DNA of 64,000 bases from ChocPot-Mid sp043804925. Its GTDB lineage: Bacteria > Bacteroidota > Ignavibacteria > Kapaibacteriales > UBA2268. Position numbers and translations under genes: made by a program. The DNA is taken from the NCBI GenBank assembly GCA_043804925.1, contig JAZDIP010000086.1:1-64000 (forward strand), given 5' to 3'. The notes beneath the pieces were generated by a model. It was not told where the DNA came from, made no database searches, and saw only the letters and a list, made by a program, of their open reading frames with translations. Every line of letters begins with the position of its first letter. The stretch's first letter is position 1. Positions 26,159 to 34,538 of the stretch are shown here, one piece after another.

Positions 26159-26185
26159 TTGGCACTCGACCCAAGAGAGTGCTAA
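26159..26185 (+). promoter_or_regulatory. CIRCE operator (HrcA binding site) of groESL
   Basis: TTGGCACTC, nine bases, GAGTGCTAA: the CIRCE consensus TTAGCACTC-N9-GAGTGCTAA with one change in the left arm. It lies about 130 bp upstream of groES. HrcA binds it and represses groESL until heat shock titrates the repressor. The gene for HrcA is not in the window. Confidence 0.95.
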
Positions 26186-26187
26186 TC

Positions 26188-26213
26188 AATTACGAATTAC
26201 GAATTACGAATTA
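26188..26213. repeat. Tandem 7-bp repeat AATTACG in the groES leader
   Basis: 3.7 copies of AATTACG start 3 bp after the CIRCE element, inside what should be the 5' untranslated region of groESL. Same period as the TTAATTG arrays, different sequence. Confidence 0.85.
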
Positions 26214-26316
26214 TTGGAATTTGTACTTAATATTAAAGTCGTATGACTAAGAATTAAAAATGTATTAAGATATTTATTAATAATTTTTTTTTTAACAAAA
26301 CATAGGAGATGAGATT

Positions 26317-26604
26317 ATGAATTTGACACCATTGCATGACCGGGTAATCGTGAAACCATCGGAACCCGAGGAAATTACTAAAGGGGGGATTATCATCCCC
26401 GATACCGCTAAGGAAAAACCCCAACAAGGAGAAATTATTGCAGCGGGCAGTGGCAGAATCAACGACGAAGGTAAGGTTTTACCTTTGGCAGTTAAAGCCG
26501 GAGACAAGGTTTTATACGGAAAATATTCAGGAACGGAAATTACAGTTGACGGTGAAGAATATTTGATGATGAGAGAAAGCGACATTTTCGCAATTATTAA
26601 CTAA
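26317..26604 (+). CDS. groES: Co-chaperonin GroES
   Basis: 95 residues, the usual length. N-terminus LTPLHDRVIVKPSEPEE, mobile loop ITKGGIIIPDTAKEKPQQGEI (contacts GroEL), and GDKVLYGKYSGTEI followed by the D-G-E-EYLMMRESDIFAII end. AGGAGA precedes the ATG. GroES caps the GroEL chamber as a heptamer. It heads the groESL operon under CIRCE control. Confidence 0.98.
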   Translation: MNLTPLHDRVIVKPSEPEEITKGGIIIPDTAKEKPQQGEIIAAGSGRINDEGKVLPLAVKAGDKVLYGKYSGTEITVDGEEYLMMRESDIFAIIN

Positions 26605-26636
26605 TTAATTATTATTGAAATTTAAGGAGAAAAAAA

Positions 26637-28271
26637 ATGAGTAAGATAATAGATTTTGAATTTGAAGCCCGCACAAAACTAAAAGCCGGTGTTGACAAGT
26701 TAGCCAATGCAGTAAAAGTTACATTGGGACCTAAGGGAAGAAATGTCGTAATAGACAAGAAATTTGGTGCTCCAACAGTAACAAAAGACGGAGTAACGGT
26801 TGCAAAAGAAGTTGAATTGGATGACCCTGTAGAAAACATGGGTGCAAATATGGTTAGAGAAGTCGCCTCTAAAACAAGTGATGTTGCCGGCGACGGAACT
26901 ACAACAGCTACCGTTTTAGCTCAGGCAATTTACCGTGAAGGTTTGAAAAACGTTACAGCAGGTGCAAATCCAATGGATTTGAAACGCGGTATAGAACTTG
27001 CAGTTAAAGCAATAACCGAAGAATTGAAAAATTTAAGCAAAGAAGTTGAAGGAAAAAAAGAAATTGCACAAGTTGGTTCAATCTCAGCAAATAATGATAA
27101 AACCATTGGCGATTTGATTGCAGAAGCAATGGAAAAAGTTGGCAAAGACGGCGTTATTACAGTTGAAGAAGCAAAAGGTACTGAAACCGAGCTTGAAGTT
27201 GTCGAAGGTATGCAGTTCGACAGGGGCTATATGTCTCCTTATTTCGTAACAGACGCAGACTCGATGGAAACAGTTCTCGAAGACCCGTATATTTTAATTC
27301 ATGATAAAAAGATTTCTGCAATAAAAGATTTATTGCCGATACTCGAGAAGACATCTCAGGCAGGACGTTCACTTCTGATTATCTCCGAGGATTTGGAAGG
27401 CGAAGCATTAGCTACTTTGGTTGTAAACAAATTGCGTGGCACACTACGTGTTGCTGCAGTTAAAGCTCCGGGATTTGGCGACAGAAGAAAAGCCATGCTT
27501 GAAGATATTGCAGTTCTAACAGGTGCTACTGTGATTAGCGAAGAAAAAGGTTTCAAACTTGAAGCTGCTACACTTGCATATTTGGGTACTGCTAAGAAAA
27601 TAACTATTGACAAAGACAATACAACTATCGTCGAAGGCAGTGGTGAGAGTGCGGCAATTAAACAAAGAATCAACGAAATAAAAACACAAATCGAAAAAAC
27701 CACAAGCGATTACGACAGAGAAAAACTTCAGGAACGCCTTGCTAAATTAAGTGGTGGTGTTGCAGTTTTGAGAATTGGTGCCTCAACCGAAATCGAAATG
27801 AAAGAAAAGAAAGCAAGAGTAGAAGATGCTTTGCACGCAACAAGAGCCGCTGTTGAGGAAGGTATTGTTCCCGGTGGCGGTGTTGCATACATCAGAGCAT
27901 TAAAAGCACTTGATAAGCTGAAAGGAGAAAATACCGACCAGAATGTTGGTATAGCTATCATTCGTAAAGCAGTAGAAGAGCCAATTAGACAAATTGTTCA
28001 CAATACAGGTGCTGAGGCATCGGTTGTAGTGAATAAAGTTAAAGAAGGTAAAGGAGCTTTTGGCTTCAATGCCGCAACTGAAACATACGAAGATTTAATT
28101 GAATCCGGTGTGATAGACCCGACTAAGGTTACAAGAGTAGCTTTGGAAAATGCAGCATCAGTTGCAGGTTTAATGATTACTACAGAGGCAACCATCGTTG
28201 ACAAACCTGAAAAGGATAAAATGCCAATGATGCCTCCTGGTGGAATGGGTGGTATGGACGGAATGATGTAA
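26637..28271 (+). CDS. groEL: Chaperonin GroEL
   Basis: 544 residues. ATP-site motif GDGTTT (85-90), LGPKGRNVVIDKKFG at about 30-44, GGGVAYIRA near 410 and a C-terminal Gly-Met tail (GGMGGMDGMM). Starts 32 bp after groES with AAGGAGA. The hypothetical frames on the opposite strand are shadows. Cytoplasmic tetradecameric folding machine; no unusual substitutions noticed. Confidence 0.99.
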   Translation: MSKIIDFEFEARTKLKAGVDKLANAVKVTLGPKGRNVVIDKKFGAPTVTKDGVTVAKEVELDDPVENMGANMVREVASKTSDVAGDGTTTATVLAQAIYREGLKNVTAGANPMDLKRGIELAVKAITEELKNLSKEVEGKKEIAQVGSISANNDKTIGDLIAEAMEKVGKDGVITVEEAKGTETELEVVEGMQFDRGYMSPYFVTDADSMETVLEDPYILIHDKKISAIKDLLPILEKTSQAGRSLLIISEDLEGEALATLVVNKLRGTLRVAAVKAPGFGDRRKAMLEDIAVLTGATVISEEKGFKLEAATLAYLGTAKKITIDKDNTTIVEGSGESAAIKQRINEIKTQIEKTTSDYDREKLQERLAKLSGGVAVLRIGASTEIEMKEKKARVEDALHATRAAVEEGIVPGGGVAYIRALKALDKLKGENTDQNVGIAIIRKAVEEPIRQIVHNTGAEASVVVNKVKEGKGAFGFNAATETYEDLIESGVIDPTKVTRVALENAASVAGLMITTEATIVDKPEKDKMPMMPPGGMGGMDGMM

Positions 28272-28280
28272 TTCAGTAGA

Positions 28281-28346
28281 AAGTTTATAAAGTTTGTAAA
28301 GTTATAAAGTTTGTAAAGTTATAAAGTTTGTAAAGTTATAAAGTTT
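28281..28346. repeat. Tandem 17-bp repeat (AAAGTTATAAAGTTTGT type) after groEL
   Basis: About 3.5 copies of a 17-bp unit made of two shorter TAAAGTT-like halves, starting 10 bp after the groEL stop and before its terminator. Confidence 0.9.
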
Positions 28347-28392
28347 AATTAACTTTGAACAAAAGAACTGATTAACAAAGTACAAAGAAATT

Positions 28393-28433
28393 AAAAAATC
28401 CCGTTATATTTAAATTATGACGGGATTTTTTTT
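28393..28433 (+). terminator. groESL terminator
   Basis: AAAAAATCCCGT (28393-28404) pairs with ACGGGATTTTTT (28420-28431) around a 15-nt loop, with a T-run. A strong rho-independent terminator for the groESL operon. Confidence 0.9.
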
Positions 28434-28863
28434 CTGTCTTCCGCATTGCAGCATCCTAAAAATATCTCAGTATCAATTTCTTTAATAACTAATAATGCTA
28501 TTGTTTGCATAAATGCTTGGATTTCTATTTTTGCACATTGATATTAAAAATTCAATTTCTTGTACAGTCATGCAGTTTACAAATGTTTTGGTAATCTTAT
28601 AACCGGAATGTTTGGCAACAATCCGGATGTTTACACTAGCGCTTCGATTCTTGTTTTTCTAATAGACACATCAAAATCATCATTGCAGCATCCAATTTAA
28701 AAATCACTTTGTTAATTTGCAAGTACTTACAATAATAGTTTTATTGTATGCGGAAAACAGGAAAAATGACTTGGAAAATTTTTTTGTAAATAATTATTTG
28801 GGATAATCAATAAAATTCAGTAAAATTGTTAATTAGAGCAAAGTAAATTACTGTAATTAATTA
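28434..28863. other. Gene-free 430 bp with a decayed minus-strand frame between 13-bp direct repeats
   Basis: No intact gene. CATTGCAGCATCC occurs at 28444-28456 and again at 28681-28693. Between them the minus strand is open for about 59 codons (28658 down to 28482; reads ...VNIRIVAKHSGYKITKTFVNCM...EIEFLISMCKNR...) but has no usable start codon. It looks like a remnant of an unidentified gene. The last 170 bp are AT-rich upstream DNA of the OmpA-family gene. Confidence 0.35.
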
Positions 28864-30333
28864 ATGACAGCGTTCAAAAAGATTTTTATATTGGTAATAT
28901 TAATTTTACCTGATTTTCTTTATGGTCAATCTGCTTCGGGAGATTTGACGGATTATTTCGTAACTCCTGAACTTGACACTATTGTTTTACACCGCAAACA
29001 CGGACCCCTTTGGTATGGAATAATGGCAGGGGCAAATTTAAATATGGATATGGGGAGTGTTCAATTTTTAAGAAAACCAAATGAACCGTTTGATTCTATA
29101 CTTAATAGACCTATTGAATATTTTCCAGGTTCGGGAGGTGGATGGTTTCTTGGAGCAACCGGGGATTGGCAGCCGCCGGATTCTTATTGGGGTGTAACAA
29201 TGAAAGCATATATATTGGATAAGTGGAGTAGTACTGCACTTTCACCAACTCTTATAGATTCCATGAAATCTGAATATGACAATTTAGTGGATTTTACATA
29301 TTTGACAATTTCTCCGGGTTTAAGATATAATTTTCATCCGAATTTCCATGCTTATGCGGGTCTTGACATAGGTTTGAATTTGTCCTACACTTCCTATCTT
29401 GTAAGGAAGCATATTAATGTTGGTGACATAAAACATAATTATATAGAAAAAGATATATACGATATGAAAATGCGTTTTGGCGGACATGCCGGCATTGCTG
29501 CCGAGTTGGTAGTTGCAGATATTGGACAAAGAATGAGACTGATTCTCTCGCCATTTATATCGGTTCATGCAGGAACGCCGATGATTTCAGCAGAACAATC
29601 GAGTTGGAATACTATAACATTTCGTTTTGGATTGAGCATGAAATTTAGCCCCGATGTAATCGAATATGACACATTACCTTATGTACCACAACCGGAACCT
29701 TTGCCTCCTATTCTTGCTTCTTTGAATAGGAAAAGCAATATAAAATTTCCTGGATTTTCTTTAGAATCATTTGTAATTCGCGGTGAAATGACTGCTGTTG
29801 ACCGTGAAGTAATAGAAGATGAATGGAAGATAGAAACGGTTGTAGCTTACGAAGTGGGCTCAAAACCAGAGATTTTAAAAGCTATCGCTGAGAGTGTTGA
29901 CATTACATTGGCAGGAACAGCTAAACCTAAGGAAAAAATTGGAGAAGCATTACCTGATATTAAATTGGTCGAGAATAAGGATGTTAGTTTCGAATTTGCC
30001 ACATCTGCTTCAGTTGAAATTACAAGAGATTTGAAGAAGCACTTAAATCAGGTTGCAGTTTATATGCAAGAGAATCCGGGTGCTGTACTTGGTATCACAG
30101 GACATTCGGATGACCAGGGAACTATGGGTGAAAACCATGAAAGGTCTGTTAAAAGAGCAAATGCGGTTGTTGAATATTTAATGAAAAAAGGAATACCTAA
30201 AGCAAGATTACTTGCCAATGGTAAAGGTTCTATCGAACCGGTTGCAAGTAACAAAACCGAATCAGGCAGAAGAAAAAATAGACGGGTTGATGTTCGTATT
30301 GTCCCATCTGCGCAGGATTTGCGGAGAAGGTGA
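28864..30333 (+). CDS. OmpA-family outer-membrane protein
   Basis: 489 residues. Signal peptide (1-21, ending LYGQ), then about 250 residues of alternating beta segments (GIMAGANLNMDMG, GGWFLGATGDW, YAGLDIGLNLSYTSYL, MRLILSPFISVHAG) consistent with a beta-barrel, a Pro-rich joint (PQPEPLPPI), and a linker. An OmpA-like peptidoglycan-binding domain fills about 370-485 (GITGHSDDQG, RSVKRANAVVEYLMKKGI, LLANGKGSIEPVASN, RRKNRRVDVRI). Anchors the outer membrane to peptidoglycan. The receiver gene follows after 116 bp and may belong to another unit. Confidence 0.88.
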   Translation: MTAFKKIFILVILILPDFLYGQSASGDLTDYFVTPELDTIVLHRKHGPLWYGIMAGANLNMDMGSVQFLRKPNEPFDSILNRPIEYFPGSGGGWFLGATGDWQPPDSYWGVTMKAYILDKWSSTALSPTLIDSMKSEYDNLVDFTYLTISPGLRYNFHPNFHAYAGLDIGLNLSYTSYLVRKHINVGDIKHNYIEKDIYDMKMRFGGHAGIAAELVVADIGQRMRLILSPFISVHAGTPMISAEQSSWNTITFRFGLSMKFSPDVIEYDTLPYVPQPEPLPPILASLNRKSNIKFPGFSLESFVIRGEMTAVDREVIEDEWKIETVVAYEVGSKPEILKAIAESVDITLAGTAKPKEKIGEALPDIKLVENKDVSFEFATSASVEITRDLKKHLNQVAVYMQENPGAVLGITGHSDDQGTMGENHERSVKRANAVVEYLMKKGIPKARLLANGKGSIEPVASNKTESGRRKNRRVDVRIVPSAQDLRRR

Positions 30334-30449
30334 CAATTATGAATAATTAATAATATTTATTTATTGCATTTTTTTATAATTTGACTAAATAAATTAGTAT
30401 CCAAAGAAAATAATTATAATAATATTATAAATTAATATAAAGGAAAGAC

Positions 30450-30830
30450 ATGAGCACAAATTCTAACACGATTTGCGTTATCGAAGATAACACGCCGATA
30501 AGGAAATTATTATCAACCGTACTAGGTAAATCAGGGTACGCCGTTGTGGATTTTGGTGATGGTAGTTCGGCAATGGAATGGCTTAAGACAAATTCTCCCC
30601 TTGCTGTTCTTGTTGATTACGTATTACCCGATTTGGACGGTTCGGTAATTATTGAATTCATCCGGAACAAAACGGAAGGAGCTAAAGTACCGGTAATAGC
30701 TGTGACAGGACTTGCACAGGAAAATGATAAGGAGAAGATACTCAAACTTGGTTTCGATTCTTATATATCAAAGCCAATAGATACTGCAAATTTTGCCGGT
30801 CAGGTAAAAGAAATTATTGAAAAGAAGTAA
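30450..30830 (+). CDS. Single-domain response regulator (CheY-like receiver)
   Basis: 126 residues with only a receiver domain: acidic pair Glu12-Asp13, phospho-acceptor Asp56 (LVDYVLPDLDG), Thr86 (VIAVTG) and Lys108 (YISKPID). All conserved. No output domain, so it acts by protein-protein contact or in a phosphorelay. It lies 36 bp before a CHASE-PAS protein that cannot phosphorylate it on its own (its histidine is missing), so the donor is probably elsewhere. AAAGGA precedes the ATG. Confidence 0.9.
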   Translation: MSTNSNTICVIEDNTPIRKLLSTVLGKSGYAVVDFGDGSSAMEWLKTNSPLAVLVDYVLPDLDGSVIIEFIRNKTEGAKVPVIAVTGLAQENDKEKILKLGFDSYISKPIDTANFAGQVKEIIEKK

Positions 30831-30866
30831 AATTTAATGTAATGTTAATCAATTGAGAAAATAAAA

Positions 30867-33083
30867 ATGGGAAAAGAACAATTTTCATTAGGAACATCAT
30901 CATACGAATCGGTATTAAAGCAGTCAACCTCAGATAAGACTACCTTTCTGAATATATCCAAGGTTTATCCTGCATATATTACATTACTGATAACTTTAAT
31001 CGTGTCATTTGGATTATGGCAGTTAGTTGAAAGCCAAGTCGAAAACGAGAATACAACTTCTTTCGATAAGGCAGCTTCTTCTATTATGACCAGATTCGAA
31101 GGTGAGTATCAAAAGAACTATCAAGTATTAACTTCTGTTAGTGGTTTGTACGGTGAGTTGGTTCAGGTAGTTCGTGATTATTTTAATTTGTATGCATCTA
31201 TTCCTACCAAAACACATGGCTCTTTGCAGAGTGTTATTTATTCACCTCGTGTTGCTGACAAAGAACTGGATTTGTTTTATTACAATATCCGTTCTCAAGG
31301 TTTGTGGGAATATGTAATTCATCCCGGAGGAATAAGGGAAAATTATTATCCCATACAATTTATTGTTCCTGAAAGCAAGCATCTCAGCGGTTTTGATTTT
31401 GGAACAAATCCTATATTGAAAAAAGCAATTTTAGATGCAATCGAATCAAAAGCTACGATTGCTACACCGATATTTAACTTTAGAAAGGACACACTTTGCT
31501 TTTTTATGATTTCACCCATTTATAAGAAAGGTGCTACCACAACCAGTAAGGAAGAACGCAAGAAATTTTATGATGGTTCGGTAATGCTCGAAATAAATTC
31601 TAATATGTTTTTTGAAATTAGTTTGGGAACTGGAAATCAAAGTGATAGCAGCGTTATTTTCCAATGTTTAAATGTCGAGGAAAATGGTAAAAAGGATATA
31701 ATTTATCAATCGAAAAACGCAGGTTTGCTAAAGACCGGATATGAACCTGAGTTGGCTGAAACAAGAACTTTAAAGATTGCCGACAAAGAGATAACCGTAC
31801 AATTTTCTACGATTCCTGACTTTGGAGGTTCATTTCAAAGATATACTCCAATTTTAACACTTGTTGTATCCTTACTATTGAGCGGACTAGCCTTTGCATT
31901 CATTTTGAATGTAATCAACAGGAAACAAAGCGCTTTGAGTTTGGCAGAACGAATGACACGGTCTCAAAGACGAATAGTTGAGTCTTCAAATGACATTATT
32001 GCCGTTTTGGATTTGGATGGTTATTGGAAATCTATGAATCCTGCATCTTCAAAAATTTTGCAGTATGAACCTGATGAATTGGTTAATCAAAAGATTGATA
32101 AACTTTTTGCAAATACTTACGAGCAAAATGATTTTTACGATTTAGTGAATCAACCATCTGAGAATTTAACTCAAAAAATAGACACACAGGTATTAAGCAA
32201 ATCCGGTGAAACAAAATGGGTTAGCTGGAGCTTGTCCGTATCGAGAATCGAGGGATTAATATACATTACAGGAAGAGATGTTACTTTAGAGAAGTTTAAA
32301 GAAGAACAAGACAAGATTCGTAACAAACAGGTTATGCTTGCCGAACAATTAGCCAGAGAAGCTAATGAATTTAAAACGAACTTCTTTGCCAAACTTAGTT
32401 TACAGTTACGTAACTCTGTTGGAGGTATTTTGGGTTATCTTGACCTTATTTCGATGAAAGCTTATGAAAATGATGCTGAACATGATTCATATATTGACGA
32501 GGCAAGCAAATCATCAAAAGAAATTTTGTCATTTGTTACATCTACTTCTGACTCCTGGGGTACTTCCGCTGCAACCGGTACTGACAAGGATGACTTGACA
32601 ATTATGACTGCTGTCAAATTAGATAAACCTTTTACAGAAATCAGTAACTTTTTTATAAAAGAACACAAAGCTGATGAAAACATTAAAATTTCTATTGATA
32701 AAGGTATTGGAAATACGATTGCAGTTGTTGATTATAAACGTTTGGTGAGTGCAGTTGAAGATATTTTGGAAGCTATGACCGAAGATGTTGATGAAGGTGA
32801 AGTTAAAATATCTGCAAAGGAACTCGATAAACAGGATTTGACTCAGGTTACAATCCAATGCCCAACAAGCGATTTGGTAAGTGAAATGGTGAAATTTTAT
32901 AATGATAATATTGATAATCTTATCGATACTCTGAAAAACGATAAAAGGGACATTATTTTAAGAATTGCTTTGAGTTTGTCAAAATTCAGAATGATTAACG
33001 GTACTATGAAGATTAATCAATTAGGAAATAAAGGCAATGAAATCATTGTTGAGTTGCAGAATAAAGTTCAAAAAGAGGAGTAA
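30867..33083 (+). CDS. CHASE-PAS sensor with degenerate histidine-kinase core
   Basis: 738 residues: transmembrane helix 33-54, a periplasmic CHASE domain (about 60-325, with SLQSVIYSPRV, YPIQFIVPES, GFDFGTNPILKKAI), transmembrane helix about 328-350, and a PAS domain (about 370-480, ending YITGRDVTLEKF). The following region aligns with a HisKA dimerisation helix (EFKTNFFAKLSLQLRNSVGGILGYLDLI), but the phospho-acceptor histidine of S-H-E-x-R is Leu512. The ATPase-like end lacks recognisable N and G boxes (LVSAVEDILEAMTED in the N-box place). Probably a signalling pseudokinase working with the receiver encoded just upstream. Confidence 0.85.
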   Translation: MGKEQFSLGTSSYESVLKQSTSDKTTFLNISKVYPAYITLLITLIVSFGLWQLVESQVENENTTSFDKAASSIMTRFEGEYQKNYQVLTSVSGLYGELVQVVRDYFNLYASIPTKTHGSLQSVIYSPRVADKELDLFYYNIRSQGLWEYVIHPGGIRENYYPIQFIVPESKHLSGFDFGTNPILKKAILDAIESKATIATPIFNFRKDTLCFFMISPIYKKGATTTSKEERKKFYDGSVMLEINSNMFFEISLGTGNQSDSSVIFQCLNVEENGKKDIIYQSKNAGLLKTGYEPELAETRTLKIADKEITVQFSTIPDFGGSFQRYTPILTLVVSLLLSGLAFAFILNVINRKQSALSLAERMTRSQRRIVESSNDIIAVLDLDGYWKSMNPASSKILQYEPDELVNQKIDKLFANTYEQNDFYDLVNQPSENLTQKIDTQVLSKSGETKWVSWSLSVSRIEGLIYITGRDVTLEKFKEEQDKIRNKQVMLAEQLAREANEFKTNFFAKLSLQLRNSVGGILGYLDLISMKAYENDAEHDSYIDEASKSSKEILSFVTSTSDSWGTSAATGTDKDDLTIMTAVKLDKPFTEISNFFIKEHKADENIKISIDKGIGNTIAVVDYKRLVSAVEDILEAMTEDVDEGEVKISAKELDKQDLTQVTIQCPTSDLVSEMVKFYNDNIDNLIDTLKNDKRDIILRIALSLSKFRMINGTMKINQLGNKGNEIIVELQNKVQKEE

Positions 33084-33102
33084 TACTCAATTTGTATTTT
33101 TT

Positions 33103-33130
33103 AAAAAGCCGGTTTTAACCGGCTTTTTTT
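33103..33130. terminator. Bidirectional terminator overlapping a stop codon
   Basis: AAAAAGCCGGTT and AACCGGCTTTTT pair perfectly (12 bp) around TT. The minus-strand gene's own stop lies inside the stem (TAA at 33115-33117), so the hairpin ends both convergent units. Confidence 0.93.
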
Positions 33131-34476
33131 ATTTTCTGCAAGAACTGTTTTACGTTTATTGGTCTAGCTATAATTTTTTTACTCCTGTCTAATAAAAACA
33201 TTGTAGGTGTTGCAGAAATGTTGTAATCCTTAATTATTGGAGAATTCCAACCCTTAAAATCACAAATGCTAGTCCACCTGTATCCATTTTCTATAATACT
33301 TATTTTAAATTGAGTAGTACTCGTATCGAGGGATATACCAACTATTTCGAAGTTTCTTTTTTTTGTATCATTGTATATGGTATTCAGTTCTGACAATGTT
33401 TTAAAACAAAATTGACAATTGCTGTCCCAAAAAACTAATAAAATATAATCCTTTTTTATGTCAAATAAATTTAATCCTGAATAAATTTCAAAATTTATTG
33501 CTTTATTCCCTATTGTTAATGAATTTATTTGTTCTAATTTCATTCTTAATTCATTTGCATGTTCATTGCTAATGCAAGTTGAGTTGCTAATATACTTTTC
33601 TGCTACATAATTATATAAGTTAGAAAGATTGTATATTTCGAGGTCTTTAAGGATTTTTTCGGCAGAAATGTTAAAAATTAACTTGTTCACCGATGAGATT
33701 TCCAAAATCACATCAGCAGGAATCTTAAATACTTCCTCCTGTTCCTCCCTGCTCAATTGCGGATTATCGAATAGTGCAAAGTAATCTTCGATTTTTGACG
33801 AATATAGTGGAAAATACAAAAGAAGTGAATCGTTGAAATCAATATTATCCCAAAAATGTTCAGCCAAATATTGTTTTATTGATGTGATTGAATCAGATTG
33901 AATATAAGGAATTTGCTCGTAATTGATGTATTTCGATGCAATTAAGTTTGGATTTTCTTTGGTTAAATTATAAATAATTTGTTTGTTGTTTTGGCTTATA
34001 CGCTTAATTTCGGTTTGTATTTCTGAGTAAAATATGTCCTGATTTTTATAGAAAGTCAACAAATATCTCAACGTTTTTTCTCTTACTCTTTCGCGGTTTA
34101 GAATATTGTTGTACTCTAAAAAAAACTTGTTCTCATCAGATTTTGTATATTTTAATGATTCATTCAAACCATTATAATCTGCAGTTAGTTCTATATCCTC
34201 ATAATTAAAAATAATATTTTCAATAACTTTGTCAGGACTTATTCTGATTTTGTAGATACCGGGATGATTTGATGAATTTAATTTAAACATAAATGAGCCA
34301 TTCTGAACGATAGCAGTATCAATCAGATTATATCTTCCGTAAGAATAATCATAAAGATATGCTTTCTTGAATTCTTTGTAATTTAGAATAGTGCAGTTTA
34401 TGCTGTAAGAATTTTTAGCGGCTAACTGCAAAGAAAAAAAAACAAATAGAAATATAATTACTTTCAATATTTTCAT
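33115..34476 (-). CDS. TlpA/thioredoxin-like redox protein with N-terminal DUF4369-type domain
   Basis: 453 residues. Signal peptide (about 1-21), a beta-rich N-terminal domain (about 25-110; NCTILNYKEFKKAYLYDYS, GSFMFKLN) of the DUF4369 type common in Bacteroidota TlpA-like proteins, a helical middle, and a C-terminal thioredoxin fold (about 320-453). The redox motif is Cys354-Gln-Phe-Cys357 (FWDSNCQFC), with the cis-proline in ATPTMFLL at about 424. Such proteins act as periplasmic thiol-disulfide reductases. PriA is next upstream on the same strand but is probably a separate unit. Confidence 0.82.
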   Translation of the reverse strand: MKILKVIIFLFVFFSLQLAAKNSYSINCTILNYKEFKKAYLYDYSYGRYNLIDTAIVQNGSFMFKLNSSNHPGIYKIRISPDKVIENIIFNYEDIELTADYNGLNESLKYTKSDENKFFLEYNNILNRERVREKTLRYLLTFYKNQDIFYSEIQTEIKRISQNNKQIIYNLTKENPNLIASKYINYEQIPYIQSDSITSIKQYLAEHFWDNIDFNDSLLLYFPLYSSKIEDYFALFDNPQLSREEQEEVFKIPADVILEISSVNKLIFNISAEKILKDLEIYNLSNLYNYVAEKYISNSTCISNEHANELRMKLEQINSLTIGNKAINFEIYSGLNLFDIKKDYILLVFWDSNCQFCFKTLSELNTIYNDTKKRNFEIVGISLDTSTTQFKISIIENGYRWTSICDFKGWNSPIIKDYNISATPTMFLLDRSKKIIARPINVKQFLQKIKKAG

Positions 34477-34538
34477 AATATCCTTTCTGAATAATAAACA
34501 ACCGACAAATTTAATGATAAATGAATAAAAAGCAAAAA

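Noticed and set aside
26612..28204. Several minus-strand frames opposite groEL
   Set aside because: They are shadows of the strongly coding groEL strand, with low-complexity Ser/Ala/Thr-rich products.
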